Shown: positions 1-8,940, counted from the first letter of the stretch. The stretch: 64,000 bases of DNA from Seonamhaeicola algicola (GCF_007997385.1 NZ_VOSC01000012.1:434001-498000), one strand, 5' to 3'. Program-made: numbers and translations. Notes: a model not told the origin generated them from the sequence alone.

Positions 1-1214
1 CGTTTTATAAATTAGTTATTTTACTAAGCATTTTGTTGTGCGGTATAGGAGCGTTTTCGCAAAATAATAAACGTAAAGAACTTGAAACCAGACGTCAAGA
101 ATTACGTCGCGAAATACAAAAAATAACACAGTTAAGAGCCCAAAATAAATCAAAAGAAAAATCTGAACTTTCACAAATTGAGGCTTTTAGTTATAAAATT
201 AGCGTATTAGATAATTTAATTAAAGTTACCAACCAACAAGCCAATTATATAACACACGAAATAAACAGTAATCAAAAAAAAATAACAAATTTAAGAGACG
301 AGTTAAAACAGCTTAAAGAAGACTATGCGTCTATGATTGTAAAATCATACAAAAGTAAAAATCAACACAGTCGCATAATGTTTTTACTCTCTTCAAATAA
401 CTTTAAACAAGCCTATAAAAGGTTACAATACTTAAAGCAATACACCAATCACCAAAAACAACAGGGTGAAGAAATAAAAGCTAAAACCGAAGAGTTACAA
501 AGCCTAAACACCAATTTAATAAAGCAAAAAGAAGAAAAAAACAAACTAATTGCCGAAAATAGAGTTACACAAAAAACATTAGAAGCAGAACGTACATTGC
601 ATGAAAATTTAATGCAATCTATTAGAAAAAACTTATCAAAATACACCGCACAAATACGTCAAAAAGAACGTGAAGCTGCACGAATTGATGCCGAAATAGA
701 CAAAATTATAAAGGCAGCCATAGCAAAATCTAACAAAGTAGCAGGTAAAGCAGCCAGCTCTAAAAGTTTTGCACTCACACCCGAAGAAAAAAAGTTAGCC
801 TCAAACTTTGTAGCCAATAAAGGCAAACTACCTTGGCCAGTAGAGCGTGGTGTAGTTAGTCTGCGTTACGGTAGCCAACCATCACCAATAGATAGGTCTT
901 TAACAATAAACAGTAACGGCGTGCGTATTTCAACCGAAAAAGGCGCCACCGCACGTGCCGTTTTTAATGGTGAGGTTCATGAAATACTTAAAATACGTAA
1001 CGTAAACCCCATTTTAATAATACGCCATGGTAATTACTGGACTTACTATAAAAACCTCTCTAAAATATACGTTAAAAAAGGCGACAAAGTAACTACAAAG
1101 CAAGCCATAGGCGAGGTGTTTACAAACCCAACTAATGGCGAAACAATTTTAGGATTCATTATTTCAAAAGGCCTAAACAAAGAAAACCCCGCACACTGGA
1201 TTAACGCTATGTAA
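1..1214 (+). CDS. EnvC-like murein hydrolase activator (5' partial)
   Basis: Secreted coiled-coil protein with a C-terminal LytM/M23 fold, of the EnvC type that activates peptidoglycan amidases at the division septum. The frame is open to base 3 with no start before the edge. The visible N-terminus (YKLVILLSILLCGIGAFS) is a signal peptide core, so the true start is upstream; the TTG at 33 is not it. About 200 residues of Lys/Glu/Gln-rich coiled coil follow, then the LytM domain from roughly residue 270. The M23 zinc ligands look lost: the HxG(x)D site reads NGVRIS and the final HxH site reads LGFII. That fits an activator rather than an enzyme. It converges on the small lipoprotein gene with a 2-bp gap. 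Confidence 0.85.
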   Translation, partial: FYKLVILLSILLCGIGAFSQNNKRKELETRRQELRREIQKITQLRAQNKSKEKSELSQIEAFSYKISVLDNLIKVTNQQANYITHEINSNQKKITNLRDELKQLKEDYASMIVKSYKSKNQHSRIMFLLSSNNFKQAYKRLQYLKQYTNHQKQQGEEIKAKTEELQSLNTNLIKQKEEKNKLIAENRVTQKTLEAERTLHENLMQSIRKNLSKYTAQIRQKEREAARIDAEIDKIIKAAIAKSNKVAGKAASSKSFALTPEEKKLASNFVANKGKLPWPVERGVVSLRYGSQPSPIDRSLTINSNGVRISTEKGATARAVFNGEVHEILKIRNVNPILIIRHGNYWTYYKNLSKIYVKKGDKVTTKQAIGEVFTNPTNGETILGFIISKGLNKENPAHWINAM

Positions 1215-1216
1215 AA

Positions 1217-1435
1217 TTACATCCTTGTAAAAACGTAGCCTCTTCTCGTTTTTATGTAATGATTTCCGTTCCAAAAATAATAACGTTTACCTCTAACAGT
1301 TACAATTTTATAATGTTTAGGTGGTGTTTTAACAACCGTAACGCTTGTATTTGGGCGGCGTGTTTGCACATGCGTAGCGCAAGATGTGGCACTAAACATT
1401 AACGCAGTAACAATTAAAATAACAAAATGTCTCAT
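1217..1435 (-). CDS. small lipoprotein, unknown function
   Basis: 72-aa predicted lipoprotein. The hydrophobic N-terminus ends in a lipobox-like SATSC at Cys19, followed by a short basic, Tyr/Arg-rich mature part with VRGKRYYFWNGNHYIKTRRG. This resembles short YxxNGxYY-type repeats of small Bacteroidota envelope proteins, but I cannot name a family. It has an ATG start. Its 3' end nearly touches the convergent EnvC-like gene, and a dispersed repeat begins about 70 bp upstream of its start. Confidence 0.6.
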   Translation of the reverse strand: MRHFVILIVTALMFSATSCATHVQTRRPNTSVTVVKTPPKHYKIVTVRGKRYYFWNGNHYIKTRRGYVFTRM

Positions 1436-1506
1436 AGTAAAATGTATTTGGGTTACACAACTATTAAGACCTTGGTTTTACAAAAAGGTTTAAAACATAT
1501 GTATTT

Positions 1507-1660
1507 GGGCGTTACCCGCAAGGGGTCGGGCTTTACGTTAAATCTTTTTAAAACCGTATTAAAAAAGGTAAGTTTATTAAACTAAAAAGCCATTTTAATA
1601 GCAATAATAGTAGCGCATTAGCTAATGTTTTAAAAAGGATACCACTGCAATCCCTAACGC
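1507..1660 (+). repeat. dispersed hairpin-headed element, copy 1
   Basis: Fills most of the 330-bp gap 1436-1765. It begins GGGCGTTACCC, a short loop, then GGGTCGGGCTTT; the ACCC/GGGT pair forms a hairpin. It ends GCAATCCCTAACGC. The same head and tail occur at 35027-35122 and, inverted, at 27863-27988, with unrelated middles. No reading frame is evident. It could be a non-autonomous mobile element or a structured RNA. Confidence 0.6.
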
Positions 1661-1765
1661 AGTTAAAACAACGGCATTTTAAAAAACATCCGTAAGAATA
1701 ATTTACAGGCGCACAAAGAAATTAAATAGTGTATAATTAATAAAAAGGTATGCCTAAACTTCACA

Positions 1766-2275
1766 CTAAACAAATAATGCTTTTAACTCGGTAGCATCAT
1801 TAGGTTTCATTTTGCCTGCTAATAATAAACTTAATTGTTTACGGCGTAAAGCAGCATCAAAACGTTGTTTTTCAAGTTCAGTTTCAGGATTAATTTCAGG
1901 TATTTTCACAGGGCGCCCTGTTTCATCAACCGCTACAAAAGTATAAATAGCTTCATTGGCTTTTGTTTTCTCACCAGATTCGCGGTCTTCAGTCCAAACA
2001 TCAATATAAATTTCCATTGATGATGTAAACGCTCTAGACACTTTAGCTTCAACCGTAACAACACTTCCCACCGGAACCGCTCTGTTAAAAGCCACATGGT
2101 TAACAGATGCTGTTACCACAATGCGCCTACTGTGGCGTCTTGCAGCAATACTAGCAGCCCTATCCATTCTAGCTAAAAGTTCACCACCAAACAAGTTGTT
2201 TAAAGGGTTTGTTTCACTTGGTAAAACTAAATCTGTAAGTATGGTTTTAGATTGTTCAGGCGTTTTTGCGTTCAT
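1766..2275 (-). CDS. acyl-CoA thioesterase, hotdog fold
   Basis: 169-aa cytosolic hotdog-fold thioesterase of the YciA/BFIT type, hydrolysing acyl-CoA to free acid and CoA. The N-terminal helix region carries SETNPLNNLFGGELLARMD, typical of the family with its catalytic Asn/Asp. It is followed by RHSRRIVVTASVNHVAF and a C-terminal EAIYTFVAVDETGRPVKIP. The length is normal for a single-hotdog protein with a C-terminal extension. A good minus-7 box lies 20 bp upstream of the ATG, so it is probably monocistronic. Chain-length preference cannot be read from sequence. Confidence 0.85.
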   Translation of the reverse strand: MNAKTPEQSKTILTDLVLPSETNPLNNLFGGELLARMDRAASIAARRHSRRIVVTASVNHVAFNRAVPVGSVVTVEAKVSRAFTSSMEIYIDVWTEDRESGEKTKANEAIYTFVAVDETGRPVKIPEINPETELEKQRFDAALRRKQLSLLLAGKMKPNDATELKALFV

Positions 2276-2295
2276 TACTTTAATTTTAATGCATG

Positions 2296-2303
2296 CAAAG
2301 GTA
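2296..2303 (-). promoter_or_regulatory. minus-7 promoter box of the thioesterase gene
   Basis: Reads TACCTTTG on the minus strand, an exact match to the Bacteroidota consensus TAnnTTTG, 20 bp before the ATG. Confidence 0.65.
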
Positions 2304-2377
2304 CTATCATTTTAATGATTTATAAAACAATTAAAACGAAACTAAAGCGTAGCAGTAGTTACCTGAAGTTTTTGTAG

Positions 2378-3319
2378 TTATTTTAAAGTGCTAACACTTG
2401 GGTCTACTTTTAACCAAGCATCTTTATTGTGGTTGGTTTTAATATGCCTTAAGGCTTGTAGCGCTTCTAATCTATCTTCATAGCTACCATAAGCAACTTC
2501 GTGTAAACCATATTTATTTACACCTATTTTGCGGGCTTTAAAACCAGCAGCTTTAAGTTGTTTTATTTTTTTATTGCAGTTTTCTTCAACTCTAAACGCA
2601 CCAGCAACAATGTGGTAACCACCAGTTTGTTTGCTTACATTTAAGTTTATAGCTGGTAAGGTATTTAAGTTAAAAGTAGCTTGTTGTATTTGGCCTTCAA
2701 GCTGTTCAATAGCGTCTTCTTGGGCTATTTTATTGTGGTTATTTATTTGGTTGTAATTATTATAAACACCAAAACCACCTAGTGTTAATGCTATTAAAGC
2801 AACAGCGGCGTATTTTAAATACGGTTTAGATTTACGTTTTTCAGTAGTTACCGTAATTGGCACTACGTTTTCAATAGCTTCAGCTTCTTTTTTGTAAACT
2901 TCTCTGCTAATTTCAGCCGATTCAAATTCGGCTAAACCAAAGGCATCGGTTAAATAATTGAGTTTATAGGTTGGTTCAAACACCAATTTACCTTCATTAT
3001 TTAAAGCAATATCGCCAATGTTTTTAAAAGTAAGTATTTCGCCTTGCGTTAAATTCGATTTTAAAAATTTAACACGTTTTTCAACCTTTTTATTAGCTTC
3101 TTCAAACGGTATTTTTTCTACATCGGCAATGTAATGCGCCAGTAGTCCGTCGTTATTTTGAATTTGTTCATTAAATGAAATACGTTTGCTAGGTGCAATA
3201 AAAGTGTTTGTTTCATCAATGTGTGCAGATACGCGTTGTGTTATAAATGCACCAAAATTAGGCACTGTAACACACTCATATCTGTAAAGTAAATCGCTAA
3301 TGTAGGTTTCAAGTTGCAT
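2378..3319 (-). CDS. HU-CCDC81 / SPOR domain membrane protein
   Basis: 313-aa bitopic protein. Residues 1-130 match the tandem prokaryotic HU domains of the CCDC81 family (YECVTVPNFGAFI near residue 14; GDIALNNEGKLVFEP near residue 102). A single transmembrane helix lies at about 169-187 (LKYAAVALIALTLGGFGVY). The C-terminal 80 residues form a SPOR domain (YHIVAGAFRVEENCNKKIKQ), which binds denuded glycan strands at the septum. The architecture suggests a cytoplasmic HU module, possibly binding DNA or protein, tied to the division septum; that role is inferred. The promoter box lies only 5 bp upstream of the ATG. Confidence 0.85.
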   Translation of the reverse strand: MQLETYISDLLYRYECVTVPNFGAFITQRVSAHIDETNTFIAPSKRISFNEQIQNNDGLLAHYIADVEKIPFEEANKKVEKRVKFLKSNLTQGEILTFKNIGDIALNNEGKLVFEPTYKLNYLTDAFGLAEFESAEISREVYKKEAEAIENVVPITVTTEKRKSKPYLKYAAVALIALTLGGFGVYNNYNQINNHNKIAQEDAIEQLEGQIQQATFNLNTLPAINLNVSKQTGGYHIVAGAFRVEENCNKKIKQLKAAGFKARKIGVNKYGLHEVAYGSYEDRLEALQALRHIKTNHNKDAWLKVDPSVSTLK

Positions 3320-3324
3320 GGAAA

Positions 3325-3332
3325 CAAAATTA
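3325..3332 (-). promoter_or_regulatory. minus-7 box 5 bp from the ATG (predicted leaderless)
   Basis: Reads TAATTTTG on the minus strand, 5 bp upstream of the HU/SPOR ATG. If used, transcription would begin at or within a base or two of the start codon. Confidence 0.5.
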
Positions 3333-3423
3333 AAAAAATATGCCGCTATTTAAAATTTAGGGTTAACTATTTATTAACATAAAAAAAAATATTTTATTTT
3401 GAATTCATAATCAAATACATACA

Positions 3424-4530
3424 ATGACTCATAATAATTTGCTTTACACGTTAGCTTTACAGCATGTGCCCAATATTGGCGATGTAACCGCTAAAAAACT
3501 CATTTCAATTTGTGGTTCTGCGGAGGCAGTTTTAAAAGAAAAAAAGCAAAACTTGCTTAAAATTGATGGCATAGGAAGCGTTACAATAGCAAGTATTCAT
3601 GACTCTGAACATTTAAAAGAGGCTGAAAAAGAAATAGCCTTTATAAAAAATAATAATATAAATGTGCTTTATTTTGAAGATGATAATTATCCGGAAAAAT
3701 TAAAGCACTGTATTGATGGGCCAATTCTACTTTTTAAAGCGGGCAATATAAATATAGAAAACCAACGTTTAATTAGTATTGTTGGTACCCGAAAAATAAC
3801 GACTAAAGGTATTGAATTTTGTGAGCGTTTAGTTGAAACCCTTAAGCCATACAACCCCGTAATTATATCTGGTTTTGCTTACGGCACAGATATTACAGCA
3901 CATAAAGCTGCTATTAAAAATAATTTACAAACGGTAGCGTGTTTAGCACATGGTTTTAATCAAATTTACCCCAAAGTACACAAAAAATATATGACGGAAG
4001 TGGAAAAAAATGGCGGTTTCTTTTCTGATTTTTGGAGTACTGATACTTTTGATAGAAATAACTTTTTAAAACGTAATAGAGTTATTGCCGGATTAAGTGA
4101 AGCCACTATAGTTATTGAATCTGCCGAAAAAGGAGGAAGCTTAGTAACTGCCGATATTGCAAACTCATACAACCGTGATGTTTTTGCGGTTCCGGGCAGA
4201 GTTACCGATGCCCAAAGTATAGGCTGCAATAACTTAATAAAATACCAAAAGGCACACATGCTTACCAACCCTTTAGATGTGCCATATTTATTAAACTGGC
4301 AACTTGAAAATGAGCAAAAACCTGCGCCTGTGCAAAAACAACTTTTTGTAGAGCTTGATGCTACTGAAAAGACAATTTATAATTACCTGAAAAATAATAA
4401 TAAAGAGCAGTTAGATATTATTGCGCTTAACTGCAATTTACCCATTTTTAAAGTATCAAGCACGCTTTTAAATATGGAGTTAAAAGGGGTTGTTAGGCCA
4501 CTACCAGGAAAACTATTTGAGGTTATTTAA
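3424..4530 (+). CDS. dprA: DNA-processing protein DprA
   Basis: 368-aa DprA/Smf, which binds incoming single-stranded DNA and loads RecA during natural transformation. The N-terminal 70 residues contain helix-hairpin-helix-like sequence (LALQHVPNIGDVTAKKLI). The Rossmann-like DNA-binding fold spans about 80-290 with the hallmark VGTRKITTKG, SGFAYGTDITAHKAA and EKGGSLVTADIANSYNRD then FAVPG. A winged-helix domain occupies the last 60 residues. The length is normal. Its 3' end overlaps the convergent trpS by 4 bp. Confidence 0.95.
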   Translation: MTHNNLLYTLALQHVPNIGDVTAKKLISICGSAEAVLKEKKQNLLKIDGIGSVTIASIHDSEHLKEAEKEIAFIKNNNINVLYFEDDNYPEKLKHCIDGPILLFKAGNINIENQRLISIVGTRKITTKGIEFCERLVETLKPYNPVIISGFAYGTDITAHKAAIKNNLQTVACLAHGFNQIYPKVHKKYMTEVEKNGGFFSDFWSTDTFDRNNFLKRNRVIAGLSEATIVIESAEKGGSLVTADIANSYNRDVFAVPGRVTDAQSIGCNNLIKYQKAHMLTNPLDVPYLLNWQLENEQKPAPVQKQLFVELDATEKTIYNYLKNNNKEQLDIIALNCNLPIFKVSSTLLNMELKGVVRPLPGKLFEVI

Positions 4531-5495
4531 TACCCTACTTTTTTTCTAACTTTACTTAAAACGGCATTAGCTACCACTTGAGCTTTTTCAGCACCAATGT
4601 TTAATGCTTTTTCTAATTCATCAAGATTTTCCATGTAATAATGGTATTTTTCGCGTTGGGTGGCAAATTTCTCAATAATAAGCTCAAATAATGCCTGTTT
4701 TGCGTGTCCGTAACCATAGTTACCGTTTTCGTAATTGGCCTTCATGGTGTTTATTTGCGTTTCATTAGCCAGTAAACTGTAAATAGCAAAACAATTACAA
4801 GTACTCCAATCTTTAGGTTCTTCTAAAGGTGTACTGTCTGTTTGAATACTCATAATTTGCTTACGTAGCTTCTTATCATTTAAAAATATATTAATGGTAT
4901 TGTTTCTACTTTTACTCATTTTTTCACCATCAATACCAGGAATAAGTTTGGTTTGTTCCTGTATTTTTCCTTCAGGTAAAACAAACACATCGCCTACTTT
5001 GCTATGAAACCTAGAAGCAACATCTCTGGTTATTTCAATATGTTGTAATTGGTCTTTACCAACCGGAATAATTTCGGCGTCATACAATAATATATCGGCA
5101 GCCATAAGCATTGGGTATGTAAACAACCCAGAGTTTACATCTTCTAACCTATCAGCTTTATCTTTAAAACTGTGTGCTAAAGTTAAACGCTGATACGGAA
5201 AAAAGCAGCTTAAATACCATGATAATTCAGTAACTTGTGGTATGTCACTTTGCCTGTAAAATACTGTTTTTTCAACATCTAAGCCAAAGGCTAGCCAAGT
5301 TGCAGCAACAGAGTAGGTGTTGGTGCGTAACGTTTCAGCATCTTTAATTTGCGTTAAAGTATGCAAGTTTGCAATAAATAAAAACGAATCGTTTTCGGGC
5401 TTTTGTGCCATTTCAATTGCGGGTAGTATAGCGCCTAAAATATTACCTAAATGTGGTGTTCCTGTACTTTGTATGCCAGTTAGTATTCTTGCCAT
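4527..5495 (-). CDS. trpS: tryptophan-tRNA ligase
   Basis: 322-aa class I aminoacyl-tRNA synthetase charging tRNA-Trp. The HIGH signature appears as TPHLGN (residues 13-18) after LTGIQSTG, the KMSKS loop is exact at 192-196, and PVGKDQLQHIEITRDVA is the tRNA/Trp-binding segment. The length matches the compact bacterial form. Preceded by a promoter box 21 bp before the ATG. The stop codon overlaps the end of dprA. Confidence 0.96.
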   Translation of the reverse strand: MARILTGIQSTGTPHLGNILGAILPAIEMAQKPENDSFLFIANLHTLTQIKDAETLRTNTYSVAATWLAFGLDVEKTVFYRQSDIPQVTELSWYLSCFFPYQRLTLAHSFKDKADRLEDVNSGLFTYPMLMAADILLYDAEIIPVGKDQLQHIEITRDVASRFHSKVGDVFVLPEGKIQEQTKLIPGIDGEKMSKSRNNTINIFLNDKKLRKQIMSIQTDSTPLEEPKDWSTCNCFAIYSLLANETQINTMKANYENGNYGYGHAKQALFELIIEKFATQREKYHYYMENLDELEKALNIGAEKAQVVANAVLSKVRKKVGY

Positions 5496-5516
5496 GGTTT
5501 ACTTTTTATGAAGCTG

Positions 5517-5524
5517 CAAAGGTA
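5517..5524 (-). promoter_or_regulatory. minus-7 promoter box of trpS
   Basis: Reads TACCTTTG on the minus strand, 21 bp upstream of the trpS ATG. Confidence 0.65.
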
Positions 5525-5557
5525 AATTTTTTAATAGAATTGCTCAATACAATTATG

Positions 5558-5565
5558 TACTTTTG
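5558..5565 (+). promoter_or_regulatory. minus-7 box 6 bp from the ATG of the PlsC gene
   Basis: TACTTTTG matches TAnnTTTG and sits 6 bp before the ATG at 5572, predicting a leaderless or nearly leaderless mRNA. Confidence 0.5.
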
Positions 5566-5571
5566 AAACTT

Positions 5572-6327
5572 ATGAAGTTATTTAAATACATTTTTTGGAC
5601 ACTTTACCGTATTTGGTTTTACATTTTGGTGGCTTTACCCATAGTAGTATTGTTTCCTTTTTTGTTATTGTCTATTAGTAAAGAATCGTGGTATCCGTAT
5701 TTTTTTAAACTTGCTAGGTTTTGGGCAAAGTTTATTTTAATAGGTATGGGTTTTAAAACATCTTTTCAAAAAGAACAAATTCCAGAAAAGGGCCAAAGTT
5801 ATATGTTTATTGCTAACCATACATCTATGGCCGATATCATGTTAATGTTAGTTTCGGTTAAAAACCCGTTTGTGTTTGTAGGAAAAAAGGAATTAGCTAA
5901 AATTCCGTTATTTGGTTTCTTTTATAAACGCACCTGTATTTTAGTTGATAGAAGCTCTCCTGAAAGTAGAAAAGCCGTGTTTTTAAGAGCACAACGCAGG
6001 TTAAAACAAGGCTTAAGTATTTGCATTTTTCCTGAAGGAGGCGTGCCCGAAGAAGATATTGTATTAGATACGTTTAAAGATGGTGCTTTTAGGCTAGCTA
6101 TTAACCATCAAATACCAATTGTTCCTTTAACTTTTGCTGATAATAAAAAACGATTTTCGTATACTTTTTTTAGTGGAAGCCCCGGTAAAATGCGTGTTAA
6201 AATACATACATTTATTAATACAAAGGGCTTAACAACTGAAAATACTAAAACATTGAATGCCAACGCAAGAAATGTTATTTTAAAACAGCTAGAAGCGTTT
6301 AATAAAAAAGCTGCTTCAAAATTTTAA
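5572..6327 (+). CDS. plsC: 1-acyl-sn-glycerol-3-phosphate acyltransferase
   Basis: 251-aa membrane-associated acyltransferase making phosphatidic acid from lysophosphatidate. Hydrophobic N-terminal segments (about residues 5-35) precede the catalytic NHTSMAD motif (H83, D88), then FVGKKELAKIPLFG and the FPEGG motif (153-157). I start at ATG 5572; the in-frame TTG at 5563 overlaps the promoter box. The gene's end lies inside a strong bidirectional terminator. A second PlsC-family gene occurs at 45713-46450 with the same close promoter spacing. Confidence 0.88.
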   Translation: MKLFKYIFWTLYRIWFYILVALPIVVLFPFLLLSISKESWYPYFFKLARFWAKFILIGMGFKTSFQKEQIPEKGQSYMFIANHTSMADIMLMLVSVKNPFVFVGKKELAKIPLFGFFYKRTCILVDRSSPESRKAVFLRAQRRLKQGLSICIFPEGGVPEEDIVLDTFKDGAFRLAINHQIPIVPLTFADNKKRFSYTFFSGSPGKMRVKIHTFINTKGLTTENTKTLNANARNVILKQLEAFNKKAASKF

Positions 6328-6338
6328 AGCAGCTTTTT
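6305..6338. terminator. bidirectional terminator
   Basis: AAAAAGCTGCTT and AAGCAGCTTTTT form a hairpin with A and T tracts on both sides, overlapping the 3' end of plsC and facing the convergent gene at 6388. Confidence 0.75.
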
Positions 6339-6387
6339 AGGTAATAGTTTGAGCTTAATAAACCATTACCCAGATCTAACCAAAAAC

Positions 6388-7872
6388 CTAGAATTTAATG
6401 GCGAATCCGGTATAAACACCAATTATAAATGGTGTGAAGTTACCAGAAGTATTATTAAATGTGTTTATTTGATATTTAAACATGGGTTCTAAATTCAAAT
6501 CAAATGTTTCTGAAAATTTATAATTTAAACCCAACCCAAAATTGGCACTATAACTAATTTTATTAAGGTTTGTTGCTTCGCCTAAAAGTATGCGTTGCCC
6601 GGTATTAGACTCTGAATACATACTATTATCATTTAAGAAAAATGAACTAAAACCACCAATAACATTAACTCCAAATTTTTTATTTATTAAGGCATATTGA
6701 ATTTCTAAAGGCACTTCAATGTAGCCTAAAGATTGGTTTAATGTTGTTTCAGAAGCTATAAAAGATTCTGGAACACTTTTTAAAGTGGTTTGGCTAATTA
6801 TAGAAACACTACTTGAGGCTACATTAGCAACATCAGAATCACGATTGCTATTGTTGTTTGAACTAACGTTTGCAAATGAACTTTGTGCGCTAATACCTGC
6901 TGTTTGAAACAACACAACATCATTGGTGTTGTACCCTAAGTTTACTTTGTTAATACCTGAACGAATTTTTATTTTATCATTAAATGCATAACTAGCAGTA
7001 ATACCATAACTCATATTAATTTCTCCACTTTTTGCGTTGTTAGTAAATTGCGGATCTATTGATGAGCCTTCTCCTAAAGTATTAAAATAAACAGGCGCTG
7101 CATTAGCGGCTACTTGCCATCTTTTTTTGTTGTTTTCCTTGGTTAAAAGTTCTTTATTTTTCTCTAAAGCTTCTTCAATGGTTAATGTTTCTTTTTTGTT
7201 TTCTGAAGTATTTTCAACAATAAGTTTTGTATTATTTTCTTCGGAACTTTTTTTGGCTTTAGCAATGTTTTTGTTGTTAATATTACTTGTTTTTGAAGTA
7301 TTGTTTTGAAGTGTTTTTGTTTTGTTTTCTTCAACAACATTACTACTAGCAACATGCGTGTTGTTTTTAGTGGTTTGCGGTGTAGTGTTATTAGCAATTA
7401 CTTGTTTGTTTTTAGTAAGGTTACCTTTTTTACTAACACTGCTTTTGGTTGAAGTAATATTGTTTTTTGTACGGGTATTTTTATTGCTATTATAATTGTT
7501 TTTTAAAGTATTATTTGATGGTTGCATTTTATCAACCGCATTTTCATCATTTGTGTTTGCTATACTAGTGTTGGGGGTGTTTGTTGCCGGTGTTTTGGTT
7601 TTAGGTGTGTTGCTGTTGTTATTAGTTTTTTCAGTGTCTACAACTTTTATAGGTGTTTCATTTTTATTACTGTTTGTTAAAAAACCAATGGTAAGTAATA
7701 GTAACAAAAGTGCTGCGGCACCAGCATAACGCCACCAAATTGGAATAATGCGTTTTTTCTTTTTCTTGTTCAAATTGGCTTCAATATGTTTCCAAACGGC
7801 ATCACTTGGTGCCGCTTCAAAATCTTTAAAGCGTTCTTGAAACAATCTGTCTATATGTTTTTTATCACTCAT
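6388..7872 (-). CDS. anti-sigma-like membrane protein with beta-barrel domain
   Basis: 494-aa protein encoded directly downstream of an ECF sigma factor. Residues 1-45 are a charged cytoplasmic segment with VWKHIEANLNKKKKK, then one transmembrane helix (about 47-66, YAGAAALLLLLLTIGFLT). A roughly 180-residue Asn/Thr/Lys/Ser low-complexity linker follows, then a C-terminal outer-membrane beta-barrel-like domain (about 250-494; alternating strands such as NMSYGITASYAFNDKIKIRS, final residue Phe). Such fusions are found beside ECF sigma genes in Bacteroidota and are taken as anti-sigma factors. How one chain could span both membranes is unclear. Spacing to the sigma gene is 3 bp. Confidence 0.7.
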   Translation of the reverse strand: MSDKKHIDRLFQERFKDFEAAPSDAVWKHIEANLNKKKKKRIIPIWWRYAGAAALLLLLLTIGFLTNSNKNETPIKVVDTEKTNNNSNTPKTKTPATNTPNTSIANTNDENAVDKMQPSNNTLKNNYNSNKNTRTKNNITSTKSSVSKKGNLTKNKQVIANNTTPQTTKNNTHVASSNVVEENKTKTLQNNTSKTSNINNKNIAKAKKSSEENNTKLIVENTSENKKETLTIEEALEKNKELLTKENNKKRWQVAANAAPVYFNTLGEGSSIDPQFTNNAKSGEINMSYGITASYAFNDKIKIRSGINKVNLGYNTNDVVLFQTAGISAQSSFANVSSNNNSNRDSDVANVASSSVSIISQTTLKSVPESFIASETTLNQSLGYIEVPLEIQYALINKKFGVNVIGGFSSFFLNDNSMYSESNTGQRILLGEATNLNKISYSANFGLGLNYKFSETFDLNLEPMFKYQINTFNNTSGNFTPFIIGVYTGFAIKF

Positions 7873-7875
7873 TTT

Positions 7876-8418
7876 TTATAATGATTGTACACTTTCAGAT
7901 ATTTTATAATCTTCAATATTCTTTTTTAAAATTTGTCTAGCACGTGCTAAATTAGATTTTGAGGTGCCTACATTTATTTTAAGCATCTCAGCAATGTCTT
8001 TGTGCGAATAGCCATCAAGTACGTAAAGGTTAAAAACCAATCTATATCTGTCTGGTAATTCTTGTATTATTTGCAATAAATAATCTATTGAATAGTTGCT
8101 TTCTTCAATATCAACTTCTACATCTTCAACAGTATTTTCATTCACAATATCAAAAACTTTTTGGCTTCTGTAGCGTTGTAGCGCGGTATTAACTGTAATA
8201 CGTTTTAGCCAACCCTCAAATGAGCCTTTGCCTTTGTATTGTTCTATTTTATTAAAAATTGTTAGAAACGCATCTTGTAAATTATCTTCAGCTTCGGCAT
8301 GGTTACGTGAATACTTTAAGCACAAAGAGAATAACTTACTTGCAAAAAGTTTGTATAATTCTCCTTGTGCTTTAGTATCATTGCGTTTACAATTTTCTAT
8401 GAGTTGGTTTAAACTCAA
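7876..8418 (-). CDS. ECF RNA polymerase sigma factor
   Basis: 180-aa sigma-70 family ECF factor. Region 2 covers about residues 20-90 (AEAEDNLQDAFLTIFNKIEQYKGK, then GSFEGWLKRITVNTALQRYR) and region 4 about 110-165 (LPDRYRLVFNLYVLDGYSHK, DIAEMLKINVGTSKSNLARA). No ATG is available near the N-terminus; the start is TTG at 8418, with no better in-frame start found. It is followed after 3 bp by its presumed membrane anti-sigma partner and preceded by a lipoprotein gene in the same direction. Confidence 0.9.
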   Translation of the reverse strand: MSLNQLIENCKRNDTKAQGELYKLFASKLFSLCLKYSRNHAEAEDNLQDAFLTIFNKIEQYKGKGSFEGWLKRITVNTALQRYRSQKVFDIVNENTVEDVEVDIEESNYSIDYLLQIIQELPDRYRLVFNLYVLDGYSHKDIAEMLKINVGTSKSNLARARQILKKNIEDYKISESVQSL

Positions 8419-8448
8419 TTTTAAACACGTATTAGTTAGTACTTATTT

Positions 8449-8862
8449 TTATTCTACAACAGGTACTTCTATGGTTAAGTATTGGCTTTCACCGTTATCA
8501 TCTTCACCTTGCCAAAACTTAAAAATGTATGAGCCATTGCTTGTTACAATAAAATTAAAGGTGGCTTCAACAAGTTCGTTTTCTAATGGTTCGCAGTTGT
8601 TACGCTCAAACACATAGTTTATAGGCGCAACAGTACGTTCATTAAGTTCTTTTAAATAATAAAAATCGTTAAATGCGTAGCATGTAGTGGGTTTGTAATA
8701 TGAAATTGTAATAGGGTATGTTTCGCCTAGAACAAACTCATCAGGTATATCTACACTTTCAACAGGTAAAATTTCAAAACTAAAGTTTAAATTATCGTCA
8801 TCGTTAACACTACACGATGCAAAAAGCACGAGTGTTAAACATAGCATAATAACTCTTTTCAT
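8449..8862 (-). CDS. lipoprotein, unknown function
   Basis: 137-aa predicted lipoprotein with signal peptide MKRVIMLCLTLVLFASC and lipid-modified Cys17. The mature part is acidic and beta-rich (EFVLGETYPITISYYKPTTC, NYVFERNNCEPLE), ending with NGSYIFKFWQGEDDNG, which suggests an immunoglobulin-like sandwich with two conserved Cys. I start at ATG 8862; a longer frame from 8889 would put nine residues before the signal peptide. It lies 30 bp upstream of the ECF sigma gene, so it may belong to the same transcript. No function can be assigned. Confidence 0.65.
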   Translation of the reverse strand: MKRVIMLCLTLVLFASCSVNDDDNLNFSFEILPVESVDIPDEFVLGETYPITISYYKPTTCYAFNDFYYLKELNERTVAPINYVFERNNCEPLENELVEATFNFIVTSNGSYIFKFWQGEDDNGESQYLTIEVPVVE

Positions 8863-8940
8863 AGCAAATAATATTAGGGTTAAATACATGTTTATACCCT
8901 TTAGATGCTGGTAATATTGAATGGTTGCGTATGCGAAACA

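Noticed and set aside
1507-1660. Possible tRNA or tRNA-like gene in the GGGTCGGGCTTT element
   Set aside because: No cloverleaf, no anticodon arm and no CCA end; only the head hairpin is consistent among copies.
7127-7729. Frames in both strands over the low-complexity linker of the anti-sigma-like protein
   Set aside because: Simple-sequence DNA keeps extra frames open; none has a start region or sensible product.
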